Under the pieces are notes generated by a model. That model searched no databases and was not told the DNA's origin. It saw only the letters and a list, made by a program, of their open reading frames with translations. From Salinigranum salinum (GTDB lineage: Archaea; Halobacteriota; Halobacteria; Halobacteriales; Haloferacaceae), in NCBI RefSeq assembly GCF_009176545.1, contig NZ_VTOJ01000001.1:1674001-1738000 (forward strand): DNA of 64,000 nucleotides. The letters are read 5' to 3'. The first letter of the stretch is position 1, and every line of letters starts with the position of its first letter. The translations under genes and the position numbers were made by a program. This document shows positions 45,792 to 54,737 of this stretch, piece after piece.

Positions 45792-47495
45792 ATGCCGATA
45801 GCCCTGCAGCTCACCCCACCGTCAGTCCCCCCCTGGCTCCCACTGCAACAGCTCGCCGTCCTGGTGGCGGTCGTCGGGTCTCTCGTCGCCGTCTGGTACG
45901 TCGAGCGGCCCGGTGGCCAGTGGGGCCGCCGGCTCCGGCGCCGGCTCCTCGCGGGTGTCCCGTGGGGGACGCTCGTCGTCGTCGCCGTCGTCCTCGGCTT
46001 CTACCTGTTCGTCCAGGGCGGCCTCGACTACTGGTTCTCGCCCGTCGTCATCCCCTTCCGGGCGTGGTCGTACTTCTACCCGCTCGGTCTCCTCGCCTCG
46101 GGGCTCGCACACGCGGGCCCGAACCACCTCCTCGGCAACCTCGTCGGCACGCTCGTCTTCGCTCCTCTCGCCGAGTACGCGTGGGGCCACTTCCCCAGGC
46201 GACGCGGCTCCTCGTCGTTCTCGTCGTGGCGGACGAACCCGTACGTCCGGGCGTTCGTGCTGTTCCCCGCCGCGGTCCTCCTCGTCACCGTCCTCACGTC
46301 CGTCTTCGCCATCGGGCCCGTCGTCGGCTTCTCCGGTGTCGTGTTCGCCTTCGCCGGCTTCGCGCTCGTCCGCTACCCGGTCGCCACCGTGGTGGCGCTC
46401 GTCGCCGGACGCGTGGTCGGCCTGCTCAGAGCCGCGTTGCAGACCCCGACGCTCGAGGCGAAAGCCCAGCCCACGTTCTCGACGCCGTGGTGGGCCGAGA
46501 TCGCCATCCAGGGCCACGCCTTCGGGCTGTTCGTCGGCGTGCTCCTCGGCGTCTGGCTGCTCCGTCGGCGGGGCGACACCCGCCCGCCCGTTGCCCGGAC
46601 GTGGGCCGGCGTCCTGCTGTTCGCCGTCTCGCAGTCGCTCTGGGCCGTCTACTGGTTCCGCGGAGGCGACACCTTCGTCCTCTTCCGCGCGCTGGGGGTC
46701 GTGCTCGTCTTCGCGCTCGCGACGCTCGTCGCCCTCACCGTGACGGCCTCTGATCGTCCGCTGTTCGAGCGCGCCGTCAGCGACGGGGGCGAAACCGGCC
46801 TCCTCGCGCTCCCCCGCTGGCAGTGGGGTGTGGTGCTCATGGTCGTCTCGGCGTCGGCGCTCGCCGGCCCCGCGGTCCCGGTGAACCTCTTCACCGCCTC
46901 CGACGACCCGCTGCCTGGCGACCCGATCCAGGTGCGTGACTACGAGGTGACATACGCGGAGGACGTCACCGACGGGATGGTGGCGGCCGTGAACGTCAGC
47001 GCCTTCGGCGAGACCACCGCCGTCAACACCTCGGGGGTGATCGTCCGGAGTCGCGAGCGCGGCATCTGGACGACCGCCGTCACCGAGGGACGGTTGGCGT
47101 TCGCCGGGCGGACCGCCGTCCGCGTCGGTGGTGTCGGCTGGCGCGAGACGGTCGTCGTCGAGCGGACCGGGTGGACGGTCACGGGCGGCGGCGTCGCCTA
47201 CCGGATCAACGCGACGCACGACGGCGAGACGCGGACCATCTACCTGTCTCCCCCGGCGCAGGCCTCGCCGATCGTCGGCGGTCGGAACGTCTCTGTCGTC
47301 GCCGAACCGACGACGTTCGTCGTCGAGGTGTCGAGGAACAACGAGACGGTCCGCGCGCCCATGCCGGCGGTGAACGAATCCGTGACGCTCGACGGCGTCG
47401 AACTCCGACGGACGGAGAAGGGACTCGTCGCGGTGTTCGAGGAGACCAGAGTACAGATGGCCAAGCCCGAGACGTATCGCGGCCAGCGGGAGTAG
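45792..47495 (+). CDS. Rhomboid-family intramembrane serine protease
   Basis: 567 aa. About seven hydrophobic segments in the first 330 residues carry the rhomboid features: Asn111-His112 in GPNHLLGN, catalytic Ser181 in GFSGVVFA and His242 in IQGHAFGLFVG. The last 240 residues form a beta-rich extracytoplasmic domain (VNLFTASDDPLPGD onward), absent from minimal rhomboids. It is probably in one transcript with UPF0058. It cleaves membrane proteins within the bilayer; substrate unknown. Confidence 0.92.
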   Translation: MPIALQLTPPSVPPWLPLQQLAVLVAVVGSLVAVWYVERPGGQWGRRLRRRLLAGVPWGTLVVVAVVLGFYLFVQGGLDYWFSPVVIPFRAWSYFYPLGLLASGLAHAGPNHLLGNLVGTLVFAPLAEYAWGHFPRRRGSSSFSSWRTNPYVRAFVLFPAAVLLVTVLTSVFAIGPVVGFSGVVFAFAGFALVRYPVATVVALVAGRVVGLLRAALQTPTLEAKAQPTFSTPWWAEIAIQGHAFGLFVGVLLGVWLLRRRGDTRPPVARTWAGVLLFAVSQSLWAVYWFRGGDTFVLFRALGVVLVFALATLVALTVTASDRPLFERAVSDGGETGLLALPRWQWGVVLMVVSASALAGPAVPVNLFTASDDPLPGDPIQVRDYEVTYAEDVTDGMVAAVNVSAFGETTAVNTSGVIVRSRERGIWTTAVTEGRLAFAGRTAVRVGGVGWRETVVVERTGWTVTGGGVAYRINATHDGETRTIYLSPPAQASPIVGGRNVSVVAEPTTFVVEVSRNNETVRAPMPAVNESVTLDGVELRRTEKGLVAVFEETRVQMAKPETYRGQRE

Positions 47496-47619
47496 CCGTC
47501 ACCGGCGCGAGTCGGTTTCGCCGGAGTTCCGTGTCGTCGTCTCGTCGGTGACGTCCTCGTCCGTGTCGACCGTCTCGTCGTTGGCGTCCAAGCCGTCGTC
47601 CTCGTCCCGTCCCGCGACG

Positions 47620-48375
47620 CTACCGGCCGCCGTCCTCGTCGCCTGCACCGTCCTCGTCGCCTGCACCGTCCTCGTCGCCTGCACCGTCCTCGTCGCCGAC
47701 ACCGGGGCTCCGGTTCCCATCGTCGGCGACGGTCCCGTCCCGGTTCGCCGTGCCGTCCCAGACGATCCGGTACACTTCGGTACGGAGTTCCCTGCGCTCC
47801 TCCTCGTGGAACTCGAACTGCCGGTCGAGGTCGAACGTCGCCTCGAACGCGTGCGTCACTTCCCCGCCGTTGTCGGCGGCGAACGCCTCGACGAACTCCC
47901 GACTCCCCGCGTTGTGGATGGAGTAGGAGACGTCGGCGACGTCGGCGGCCGTCGCCAGGAACGCGCGGTCGGTGTGTTCGTGACCGCGCTGGGCGCCGAA
48001 CGGTGGGTTCATTACGACGGTCGTCCGTTCGGTCGTCCGGAGCGGACACCGCGTCGCGTCGGCCTGTACCCAGTGGATCGGCGTCGTCGTCCCCACGCGG
48101 ATCCGGTTGGCGCGGGCGGTCGACAGCGCCTCGCGGTCGACGTCGACGCCGACCACCCGCGCCGGGCCGCGCAGGGCCGCCCCGAGTGCGAGCATCCCGG
48201 TGCCGGTGCCGAGATCGACGACGGTGCGCCCCTCGACGTCACCGTTGAGGTCGGCGACGTGGATCACGTGGGCGGCGAGTCCGGGCGGCGTCGGATACTG
48301 TTCGAGCGAGACCCGCGGGTCCTCGAAGCCGGCGACGACCGCGAGCTGCGTCTCCAGTGCGGCCTTCGTCGCCAC
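47620..48375 (-). CDS. METTL5-like RNA N6-adenine methyltransferase with repetitive acidic tail
   Basis: 251 aa from the GTG at 48375, which has a GGGAGGTG ribosome site a few bases upstream. SAM motif VVDLGTGTGMLALGAAL, then catalytic VVMNPPFGAQ, which identifies an N6-adenine methylase; the archaeal METTL5-type group modifies rRNA. An early SLEQYPTPPGLAAHV block is typical. The C-terminal tail is a low-complexity GDEDGA repeat encoded by four 18-bp units at 47631-47702. The next frame over the same DNA also gives an acidic tail, so repeat instability could change the end. Confidence 0.9.
   Translation of the reverse strand: MATKAALETQLAVVAGFEDPRVSLEQYPTPPGLAAHVIHVADLNGDVEGRTVVDLGTGTGMLALGAALRGPARVVGVDVDREALSTARANRIRVGTTTPIHWVQADATRCPLRTTERTTVVMNPPFGAQRGHEHTDRAFLATAADVADVSYSIHNAGSREFVEAFAADNGGEVTHAFEATFDLDRQFEFHEEERRELRTEVYRIVWDGTANRDGTVADDGNRSPGVGDEDGAGDEDGAGDEDGAGDEDGGR
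47631..47702. repeat. 18-bp tandem repeat, four copies
   Basis: Four units of CGTCCTCGTCGCCTGCAC (the last has CGACAC at its end) within the methyltransferase C-terminus. On the coding strand each encodes the hexapeptide GAGDED. Copy number may vary because it keeps the reading frame. Confidence 0.85.
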
Positions 48376-48816
48376 GGCTACACACCTCCCGTCGTCGTGG
48401 TCGACGGCTCGGAGCGGGGGGAGAGCTGCCCGCGTCGGCCGACTCCGGGCGTCACGTGCGCTGACCGCCTCATGAGGGGGACTATCACGAGTTATCGTAA
48501 AAACCTCCCGCATGTGTACGAGTAATCTCTCGGGCGCGGCCGTGCTCGCCGCCCACCGAACCGACACACACTGATACGGTTCGACCGCCCACGCAGACGT
48601 GGGGACACACGCTCCTGGTCCCGTCCCTCGTGTCCCCACCCCTGCTCGCTCCGGCGAATCCGTCGGCTGTGTTCCGACACGACTCTCGCGGACGGCCGAC
48701 ACGCTCGAATCGGTGAACGGCGGGGGTCCGAGACGGCGTTCGATCGCACTCGACCGAGACAATCATCATAATTCTGTTACAAAGGTTTAAATTTACCCCT
48801 CACCACAAACCTTATA
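48376..48816 (+). other. Intergenic region upstream of tfb
   Basis: 440 bp of divergent spacer between the methyltransferase and tfb. The first 350 bp are GC-rich with no supported gene. The last 60 bp are AT-rich and hold the tfb promoter. I see no RNA gene or repeat. Confidence 0.6.
48786..48795 (+). promoter_or_regulatory. TATA box of tfb
   Basis: tttaaattta about 27 bp upstream of the ATG at 48817, implying a leaderless transcript. Confidence 0.65.
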
Positions 48817-49770
48817 ATGGAACGTCCGAGTCGGCAGCGTCAGCGCGAGCAGGCATCGGAACAGGAGTCGGGCGAAGAGGTCGTCTGTCCTGAGTGTGAC
48901 TCGGAGAACATCGTCACCGACGCCGATCAGGGTGAGTTGGTGTGTGACGACTGCGGGCTTGTCCTGGACGAACGGCAGATTGACCGGGGACCGGAGTGGC
49001 GAGCGTTCAACCACTCCGAACGCCAGTCGAAGTCCCGCGTCGGCGCGCCGATCACGGAGACGATGCACGACCGGGGACTCACGACGACGATCGACTGGAA
49101 GGACAAGGACGCGTACGGGCGGTCGCTCTCCTCGGAGAAGCGCTCGCAGATGCACCGCCTGCGCAAGTGGCAGGAGCGCATTCGAACCAAGGACGCGGGC
49201 GAGCGCAACCTCCAGTTCGCGCTCTCGGAGATCGACCGGATGGCGAGCGCGCTGGGGGTACCACGGTCGGTCCGCGAGGTCGCCTCCGTGATCTACCGAC
49301 GTGCGCTCAACGAGGACCTCATTCGCGGCCGCTCGATCGAGGGCGTCGCCACGAGCGCCCTGTACGCCGCCTGCCGACAGGAGGGGATCCCCCGGTCGCT
49401 CGACGAGGTCGCCGAGGTCTCCCGAGTCCCACAGAAAGAGATCGGTCGGACCTACCGATACATCTCGCAGGAACTCGGTCTCGAACTCAAACCCGTCGAT
49501 CCCAAGCAGTTCGTCCCGCGCTTCGCGAGCGCCCTGAACCTCTCCGAGGAGGTCCAGGCGAAGGCCACGGAGATCATCGACGTCTCCGCCGAACAGGGGC
49601 TACTGTCGGGGAAGTCGCCGACGGGGTTCGCCGCCGCCGCCATCTACGCCGCCTCCCTGCTCTGCAACGAGAAGAAGACCCAGCGCGAGGTCGCCGATGT
49701 CGCCCAGGTCACGGAAGTCACGATTCGTAATCGCTACCAGGAACAGATCGAAGCGATGGGCTTCCGCTGA
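48817..49770 (+). CDS. tfb: Transcription initiation factor TFB
   Basis: 317 aa. The zinc ribbon uses C24, C27, C43 and C46; then the B-finger/linker ([15 protein letters not shown] and [16 protein letters not shown]) and two cyclin folds ([40 protein letters not shown]). It recruits RNA polymerase to TBP-bound promoters. Haloarchaea usually carry several TFB genes, and this is a standard full-length one. Its last 37 bp overlap the convergent Agl23-like gene. Confidence 0.97.
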   Translation: MERPSRQRQREQASEQESGEEVVCPECDSENIVTDADQGELVCDDCGLVLDERQIDRGPEWRAFNHSERQSKSRVGAPITETMHDRGLTTTIDWKDKDAYGRSLSSEKRSQMHRLRKWQERIRTKDAGERNLQFALSEIDRMASALGVPRSVREVASVIYRRALNEDLIRGRSIEGVATSALYAACRQEGIPRSLDEVAEVSRVPQKEIGRTYRYISQELGLELKPVDPKQFVPRFASALNLSEEVQAKATEIIDVSAEQGLLSGKSPTGFAAAAIYAASLLCNEKKTQREVADVAQVTEVTIRNRYQEQIEAMGFR

Positions 49771-51413
49771 CGCGAGTTCGGACGCGAACGCGGCGGCAGC
49801 TCTGACTCCACCGACGACGACCGGACGAACACGACGACCTCGCGGTTCCACAGTCCCAGCCGGTAGCGACTGCGCTCGTAGCCCGAGAGCCGTGCCCCCA
49901 CGGAGTCGGCCAGCGTGGGTTCCGTGACGACGACCGGCGGCGGGGCCTCGGGGACCGCCGCGTCGGACGGGAGGCTCGTCGCCGTCCCGCCTTCGCGGGC
50001 GACGTACCACGGGAGCGGGAGCCGCGCGCCCCACCCCGGCGGGACGGGTGGCCCGTCGGCTTCGCTCCACCGGGCGGTGTGGAACCGGTCCCCGTAGTAC
50101 AGCACTGTCGGATCCCCGTCGGTCGCCGAGACGTTCGCGGCGAACGGCTCCAGGTCGTCGGCCGGCTGTGCGTACTGCGCGAGCGCGTCGTCGGGCGTCG
50201 ACTCCCCGTAGACGTCGTCGGCGAGGACGCCGCCGACCTGTGCGACGCCCGCGACGACCACCAGGAGCACTGCGGCGACCGCCGGGGCGTCGGCGCGTGT
50301 GACGACCCTCCGGGCGTAGCTGTAGCCGCGCCCGGCACCGACTGCCGTCGGCACCGCGAGCGGGACGACGACGTGGACGGCCGTCCAGGGCGCGTCGACC
50401 TCGGCGACCGCCGGGAAGACGAGCGCCGCGAGCGCGGCCCACACGGCGAAGAAGACGACGACGCCCCGATCGTCGCCCGCGTACCGCTCGTGGAGGGAGC
50501 CACCGATGCCCAGGACCACGGACGGGAGTGCCGCCACGAGGAGCGTCCGGCCGAGCGAGACGACGAACGGCAACAGCGGGTGCGTCGCGCCGTCGTCGTA
50601 CCGGGTGGCGAGGCGGACGGAGAAGAAGCGTGTGGGCGCCTCGTCGAAGACGAACTGCAGGACTCCCGGCAACGACGCTGGGTTCCAGAGGCTCACGCCG
50701 CCACCGCGCGGGGCGAACAGGACGACGACGGCGACGACGAAGAGCACGAAGAGACGCGCGAGGAGCGTCGACCGGTCGCGGAGTCGGTCGACGAGCCCGG
50801 CGACCGACCCGACCGACACCCGGTGAGGACCGTACACGACGACGGCGGCACCAGACACACAGGCGACCGTCGCGACGACGAACCCCGAGGCGGCGACAGC
50901 GGCGGCGACAGCGACGACCGCGGCGTACGCGAACCCGCGACGGCCCGTGTCGACTGCACTGACGACCAGGACGCAGGCCGAAAACGCCGCCGCGGCCAGG
51001 AGGAGGTCGCCACGGAGGACGCGGGAGTAGTAGAGGAGCGGCGGCGAGACGGCGAGGACGGCCGCGAGCAGGACGGTCTCGGTGTCGCGGAGCCGCCCCC
51101 GTAGACCGAGCGCCGACAGGGGGAGCAGGCCGCCGACGAGCGCGACGGGGAGCCGAGCGGCGGCGTCGGTCGCGCCGAACAGCGCGAACGACGCGCGGGC
51201 GAGGTGGTACGGGAGCGGTCCGCCGGCGACCGGGCGGTATTCGAATGCTCCCGTCCGGGCGAACCGGAGCGCCCAGACGCCGACGCGTGCTTCATCCCAG
51301 TGGAACGGCCGGTCTCCGAGACCGACGAGGCGGGCGAGGAGGGCGAGGAGGGCGACGACCGCGACGGCGACGACGACGGCACGGGCGGTGTCGACGCGGT
51401 CGGCGCGGGACAT
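49734..51413 (-). CDS. Agl23-like glycosyltransferase-family membrane protein
   Basis: 559 aa with about 11-12 hydrophobic segments and a C-terminal soluble domain. The first periplasmic loop has [16 protein letters not shown] and the conserved [22 protein letters not shown], the pattern of ArnT/GT39-like proteins that I know as flippase-activity-associated protein Agl23. It probably takes part in protein N-glycosylation or lipid-linked sugar handling; not proven by sequence. It overlaps tfb at its 3' end (37 bp, convergent) and is divergent from the UspA gene at 51558. Confidence 0.85.
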   Translation of the reverse strand: MSRADRVDTARAVVVAVAVVALLALLARLVGLGDRPFHWDEARVGVWALRFARTGAFEYRPVAGGPLPYHLARASFALFGATDAAARLPVALVGGLLPLSALGLRGRLRDTETVLLAAVLAVSPPLLYYSRVLRGDLLLAAAAFSACVLVVSAVDTGRRGFAYAAVVAVAAAVAASGFVVATVACVSGAAVVVYGPHRVSVGSVAGLVDRLRDRSTLLARLFVLFVVAVVVLFAPRGGGVSLWNPASLPGVLQFVFDEAPTRFFSVRLATRYDDGATHPLLPFVVSLGRTLLVAALPSVVLGIGGSLHERYAGDDRGVVVFFAVWAALAALVFPAVAEVDAPWTAVHVVVPLAVPTAVGAGRGYSYARRVVTRADAPAVAAVLLVVVAGVAQVGGVLADDVYGESTPDDALAQYAQPADDLEPFAANVSATDGDPTVLYYGDRFHTARWSEADGPPVPPGWGARLPLPWYVAREGGTATSLPSDAAVPEAPPPVVVTEPTLADSVGARLSGYERSRYRLGLWNREVVVFVRSSSVESELPPRSRPNSRQRKPIASICSW

Positions 51414-51557
51414 GGCTCGTCGTGCCGACGCGGGCGGCAGAAACGTTTCGATTCGGCACGGACGCCGCCGGCGGATCGACTGATGGCGACCGACTCGCTC
51501 TCCCGACTCGTGAGAAGCGCACCAACACCTAAGCCCCGCGGCGGCGACTTCACGCAC

Positions 51558-52055
51558 ATGTACGACGCTATCCTCGTTCCGACCGACGGCAGCCCCGCCG
51601 CGGAGCGCGCGATCGACCACGCCGTCACCTTCGCCGAGACGTTCGACGCGACGATCCACGCGCTGTACGTCGTCGACGTGGCGCTGTACTCGTCGCTGGA
51701 GGCCGGCGTCGACGCCGTGATCGAGGCGCTGGAACGCGAGGGTGAGGGGGCCGTCGCGGAGATCGAATCGCGGTGTGCGGCCGCCGGCATCGAGGTGGAG
51801 ACGACGGTGCTCGTCGGTACGGTCCACCGGGCCATCCAGAAGTACGTGGCCGACCACGACATCGACCTCGTCGTGATGGGGACCCACGGTCGCCAGGGCG
51901 TCGAACGGTTCCTCCTCGGGAGCGTGACCGAACGAACCGTCCGGACGTCGGAGGTGCCGGTGCTGACGGTCCGTGCGGACGACGAGCGCGACGTCGAAGG
52001 CGAGGCCGCGGCCGACGACGGGGCCGACGAAGGCGAGGAGGCCGACGACGAGTGA
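51558..52055 (+). CDS. Universal stress (UspA) family protein with acidic tail
   Basis: 165 aa. MYDAILVPTDGSPAAERAIDHA is the first strand, and GTHGRQGVERFLLGSVTERTVRTSEVPVLTV contains the ATP-loop pattern (in two pieces, GTHGRQGVERFLLGS and then VRTSEVPVLTV). About 20 strongly acidic C-terminal residues (DDGADEGEEADDE) follow the fold. Start at the ATG at 51558, with a cctaagcc tract roughly 27 bp upstream. It is the fourth UspA protein in the window. Divergent from the Agl23-like gene. Confidence 0.93.
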   Translation: MYDAILVPTDGSPAAERAIDHAVTFAETFDATIHALYVVDVALYSSLEAGVDAVIEALEREGEGAVAEIESRCAAAGIEVETTVLVGTVHRAIQKYVADHDIDLVVMGTHGRQGVERFLLGSVTERTVRTSEVPVLTVRADDERDVEGEAAADDGADEGEEADDE

Positions 52056-52186
52056 GCGACGGTGGACGAAACTGGAGCCGAGCAGAACCGATCGGCGAAT
52101 GAGGCCAGGGCCGAGACGCTCCGGTCCTCCGACGGCGGCGGGCCTGGAGGTAAAGAGTTTTGCGTCGCTCCACCGAACGCCGCGGT

Positions 52187-52528
52187 ATGACACAGTACAC
52201 GGTCGAGTTCGTCAACACGGACGAGACCATCACCGTCTCGGACAAACAGACCATCCTCCGTGCGTGTCTCGACGCCGGCATCGCTCAGGAGTACTCCTGT
52301 CGTGTCGGGATGTGTCTCGCCTGTTCGGCGGAGGTGCTCGAGGGCGAGGTGACCCAGCCCGCGGCCCACGCCCTCACCGACGAGGAGCGGGAGTCGTACG
52401 CGCTCACGTGCATGGCTCGCCCCCAGTCGGACCTGAAACTCGACCGCGGCTCGTACCCGCCGAGCATCGAGACTGACGCCGCCACCGACGGTCCGACGGT
52501 CGACTCGACAACGGCCGACGACGACTGA
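52187..52528 (+). CDS. [2Fe-2S] ferredoxin
   Basis: 113 aa, soluble. Cluster ligands Cys38, Cys43, Cys46 and Cys75 (C-x4-C-x2-C, later C), within YSCRVGMCLACSAEV and LTCMARPQ. A disordered acidic C-terminus (about 25 residues) completes it. It is shorter than the membrane-anchored ferredoxin at 30792 and has no anchor. Candidate partners are unknown. A TATA-like gagttttgc precedes it by about 28 bp. Confidence 0.93.
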   Translation: MTQYTVEFVNTDETITVSDKQTILRACLDAGIAQEYSCRVGMCLACSAEVLEGEVTQPAAHALTDEERESYALTCMARPQSDLKLDRGSYPPSIETDAATDGPTVDSTTADDD

Positions 52529-52631
52529 ACTCGATCCACCCGCAGACCCGGCTTCGACGGTCGTCACCGACGTCGCCTCCCTCGCCTCCGTCGTCGGCAC
52601 CGTCATCTCCGCCGGACGCCTGTGTGAGACG

Positions 52632-53117
52632 ATGGACGACGACACGCTCGACGCCGACACGCTCCTCGACCGGGTTCGGGCCCGGTACGACGGCCTCGTC
52701 GCACACGACGTGTGGGGCGAACGCGGACTGTTCTACAACCCGGGCGGGAACCTCCCGCGCGGCGCGTACTTCCTGACGGTGAAAGAACGCGATGGCGACA
52801 ACGACCGCGCCTCGAACCTCGGCCGGCCCGGCGTCTACCGGGTGAACTTCGGTCTGTCGAAGGAGAGCTACCGTGAACGGTTCGACGACCCGCCGGCACG
52901 CCCACCGAAGGGTGGTGTCGTCGACACCGGCCACGACTTCGCGGCGACCGACGAGCTCCTGCCCCATCCGGTCTACGCGTGGGCCGGGTGGGTCTGTGTG
53001 CTCTCGCCGTCGGCGGAGACCCTGTCGACGCTGTGGCCACTCGTCGACGAGGCGTACGAGCGAGCCGTCGGGACGTACGCTGACCGGACGACGACACGGG
53101 ACGGGTCACCGATGTGA
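52632..53117 (+). CDS. DUF6194-like protein
   Basis: 161 aa. The sequence (LFYNPGGNLPRGAYFLTVKERDGDND, VYRVNFGLSKESYRERF, FAATDELLPHPVYAWAGWVCVLSPS) matches the DUF6194 family as I recall it, alpha/beta proteins of unknown function also found in actinobacteria. No signal peptide and no metal motif are evident. It lies 103 bp after the ferredoxin on the same strand. Confidence 0.85.
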   Translation: MDDDTLDADTLLDRVRARYDGLVAHDVWGERGLFYNPGGNLPRGAYFLTVKERDGDNDRASNLGRPGVYRVNFGLSKESYRERFDDPPARPPKGGVVDTGHDFAATDELLPHPVYAWAGWVCVLSPSAETLSTLWPLVDEAYERAVGTYADRTTTRDGSPM

Positions 53118-53454
53118 GTCCGTCCGAGCGACGTAACCGCGATCCGCTCAGCGAGAGAACACGTCGGTCGGGATGCGCACGGCAGTCTGCGACTTCGGAC
53201 GACTGGTCACGCCCCTCGGCACCGTCTGGGGCGCCCTGGCGGGGACGGTGATCGTCTCAGTTTATAAATTCGTTCGGCCGGGCGACCCTCACCGGTCGCT
53301 GGGTCCCGACGCGGCCCCGGGCGGACCGGTGGACGTACCCCCGGAGCTCGTCACGGCGACGGCCACGCTCGGGGCGCTGTTCGCGACGCTGTCGCTGTTC
53401 GACCACCGCCACGGGTTCCTCGCGGGGCTCGACTGGACAGTCACCCGGTCGCGA
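53118..53454. other. Intergenic region with an unexplained TATA-like element
   Basis: No supported gene. A strong symmetric tract, tttataaatt (53261-53270), looks like a promoter on either strand, but no start codon follows at a sensible distance. The plus-strand frame opened by the ATG at 53173 has two hydrophobic stretches and then runs antisense into the neighbouring gene; it may be a gene remnant. Confidence 0.5.
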
Positions 53455-54630
53455 CTAGTCCACGTCCGCCGTCCGCGTCGCCGCGCAGTTGTTCGGGCCG
53501 AGTTCGAGCTCGAACGACGCCTCGTCGTCGACACGCTCGCGACCGAGGTTCACCTCGATGATCTCCTCGTAGTTCGCCGGGCGTGGAGGCATCGCCGCGA
53601 GGACGTGGTCGACGAACTCGTCGGGAGAGAGCGACAGCGCGTGCAGTCGCTCGCGCAGGTCGCCCATCCGCGCGAGGTACGCGCCCGTCTCGTCCGGCCG
53701 CGCCGCGTCCGAGAAGTGTCCCGGCGCGACCGTGACCTCGCTGTCGAGCCCCGTGAGCGTCGCGTGCAATCGCCTGGCGGCGTCGGGTGCACCCTCGTCG
53801 CCCGCTTCGAGGTCGGGCCGGGCGACGCTCTCGAGGAAGACGGTGTCGCCGGCGAACAGCAGGTCCCCGAGCCGGTAGCCGAGCATCTCGGTCGTGTGGC
53901 CCGGGAGGGCGACAGCCGCCAGCCGCGCGTCGCCCACCTGCAGGGTGTCGCCGGCCTCGACGAGTCGGGCGTCGAAGGCGAGGCCGCGCTCGCGCGCGCC
54001 GGCGGGCAAGACGACGTCGGCGTCCGCCGCCGCGGCGAGTTCGCGGACGCCGCTGACGTGGTCGGCGTGGACGTGCGTGTCGACCGCCGCGACCAGTTCA
54101 GCCCCGTGATCGCGTGCGTCGTCGACGTACCGCTCGGTGAACGCCCGGAGGGGGTCGACGACGAGGGCCTCGTCACCGGAGACCACGAGGTAGGCGAGAC
54201 AGCCCGAGGAGGGGCGCTGGTACTGGATCACGGTGGCATCGTCGGCATCGAGTTCGACGGCGTGGTAGACGCGGGCCCACCCGCGCATCCCTTCGGCGAG
54301 GTTCGCGGCGTCGACTCCTTCCTCGGCGAGGAGTTCGGCGACGTACGCGCTGGCCTCGCCGCGCCCACAGACGACGAGGATCGGTTCGGCGAGCGCCTCG
54401 CGCACCTCGCTCGCGAGGTCGTCGACCGCGTCGTTGACGTTCGCTTCGACGAAGCGGTAGTACGGGACGTGGTGCGTGGTGATCGAGTCGCCCGACAGCG
54501 GCCACTCTTCGGAGTCGGTCCGGTTTCGGACGTCGAGCACGGACACCGGCTCCCCGTCTCGGAGCCGCGCGGCCAGCTCCTCGGGGTCGACGCTGTCGAC
54601 GTCGCCCGACGCCTGTGGATACTCACTCAT
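53455..54630 (-). CDS. Rhodanese-metallo-beta-lactamase fusion (persulfide dioxygenase-like)
   Basis: 391 aa from the ATG at 54630. A rhodanese domain comes first, with active-site Cys88 in VVCGRGEAS, then an MBL-fold domain with THVHADH at 185-191 and later metal ligands (LPGHTTEMLG, FAGDTVFLE). The order rhodanese-then-MBL is the reverse of many bacterial ETHE1-rhodanese fusions. The probable role is sulfide/persulfide oxidation. The ligands seen would bind one or two metal ions in the ETHE1/glyoxalase II style. Confidence 0.92.
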   Translation of the reverse strand: MSEYPQASGDVDSVDPEELAARLRDGEPVSVLDVRNRTDSEEWPLSGDSITTHHVPYYRFVEANVNDAVDDLASEVREALAEPILVVCGRGEASAYVAELLAEEGVDAANLAEGMRGWARVYHAVELDADDATVIQYQRPSSGCLAYLVVSGDEALVVDPLRAFTERYVDDARDHGAELVAAVDTHVHADHVSGVRELAAAADADVVLPAGARERGLAFDARLVEAGDTLQVGDARLAAVALPGHTTEMLGYRLGDLLFAGDTVFLESVARPDLEAGDEGAPDAARRLHATLTGLDSEVTVAPGHFSDAARPDETGAYLARMGDLRERLHALSLSPDEFVDHVLAAMPPRPANYEEIIEVNLGRERVDDEASFELELGPNNCAATRTADVD

Positions 54631-54737
54631 ACGAAGCGGTACGCGTGCGGCGGGCAAAAGCGGACGGGCGATCGAACGAGGGGGGGGACGGGGCGACCGG
54701 GTGGGTCGAGGTCGAACCGCGGCGACGGGACGCTGAC

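Noticed and set aside
47499..47720. Separate 73-residue acidic protein at the methyltransferase 3' end
   Set aside because: Its N-terminal half is the 18-bp repeat read in another frame (TRTVQA repeats), and it has no start signal; only its acidic tail is suggestive and is noted as a finding.
48485..48769. Frames of up to 94 residues upstream of tfb
   Set aside because: Arg/Gly-rich frames in GC-rich spacer with no promoter spacing and no acidic bias.
53173..53454. Long plus-strand frame beginning MRTAVCDFGRLV with two hydrophobic stretches
   Set aside because: The frame continues antisense through the rhodanese-MBL gene with Arg-rich shadow composition; the start has no nearby promoter and the TATA-like tract lies inside it. 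Kept only as a possible remnant.
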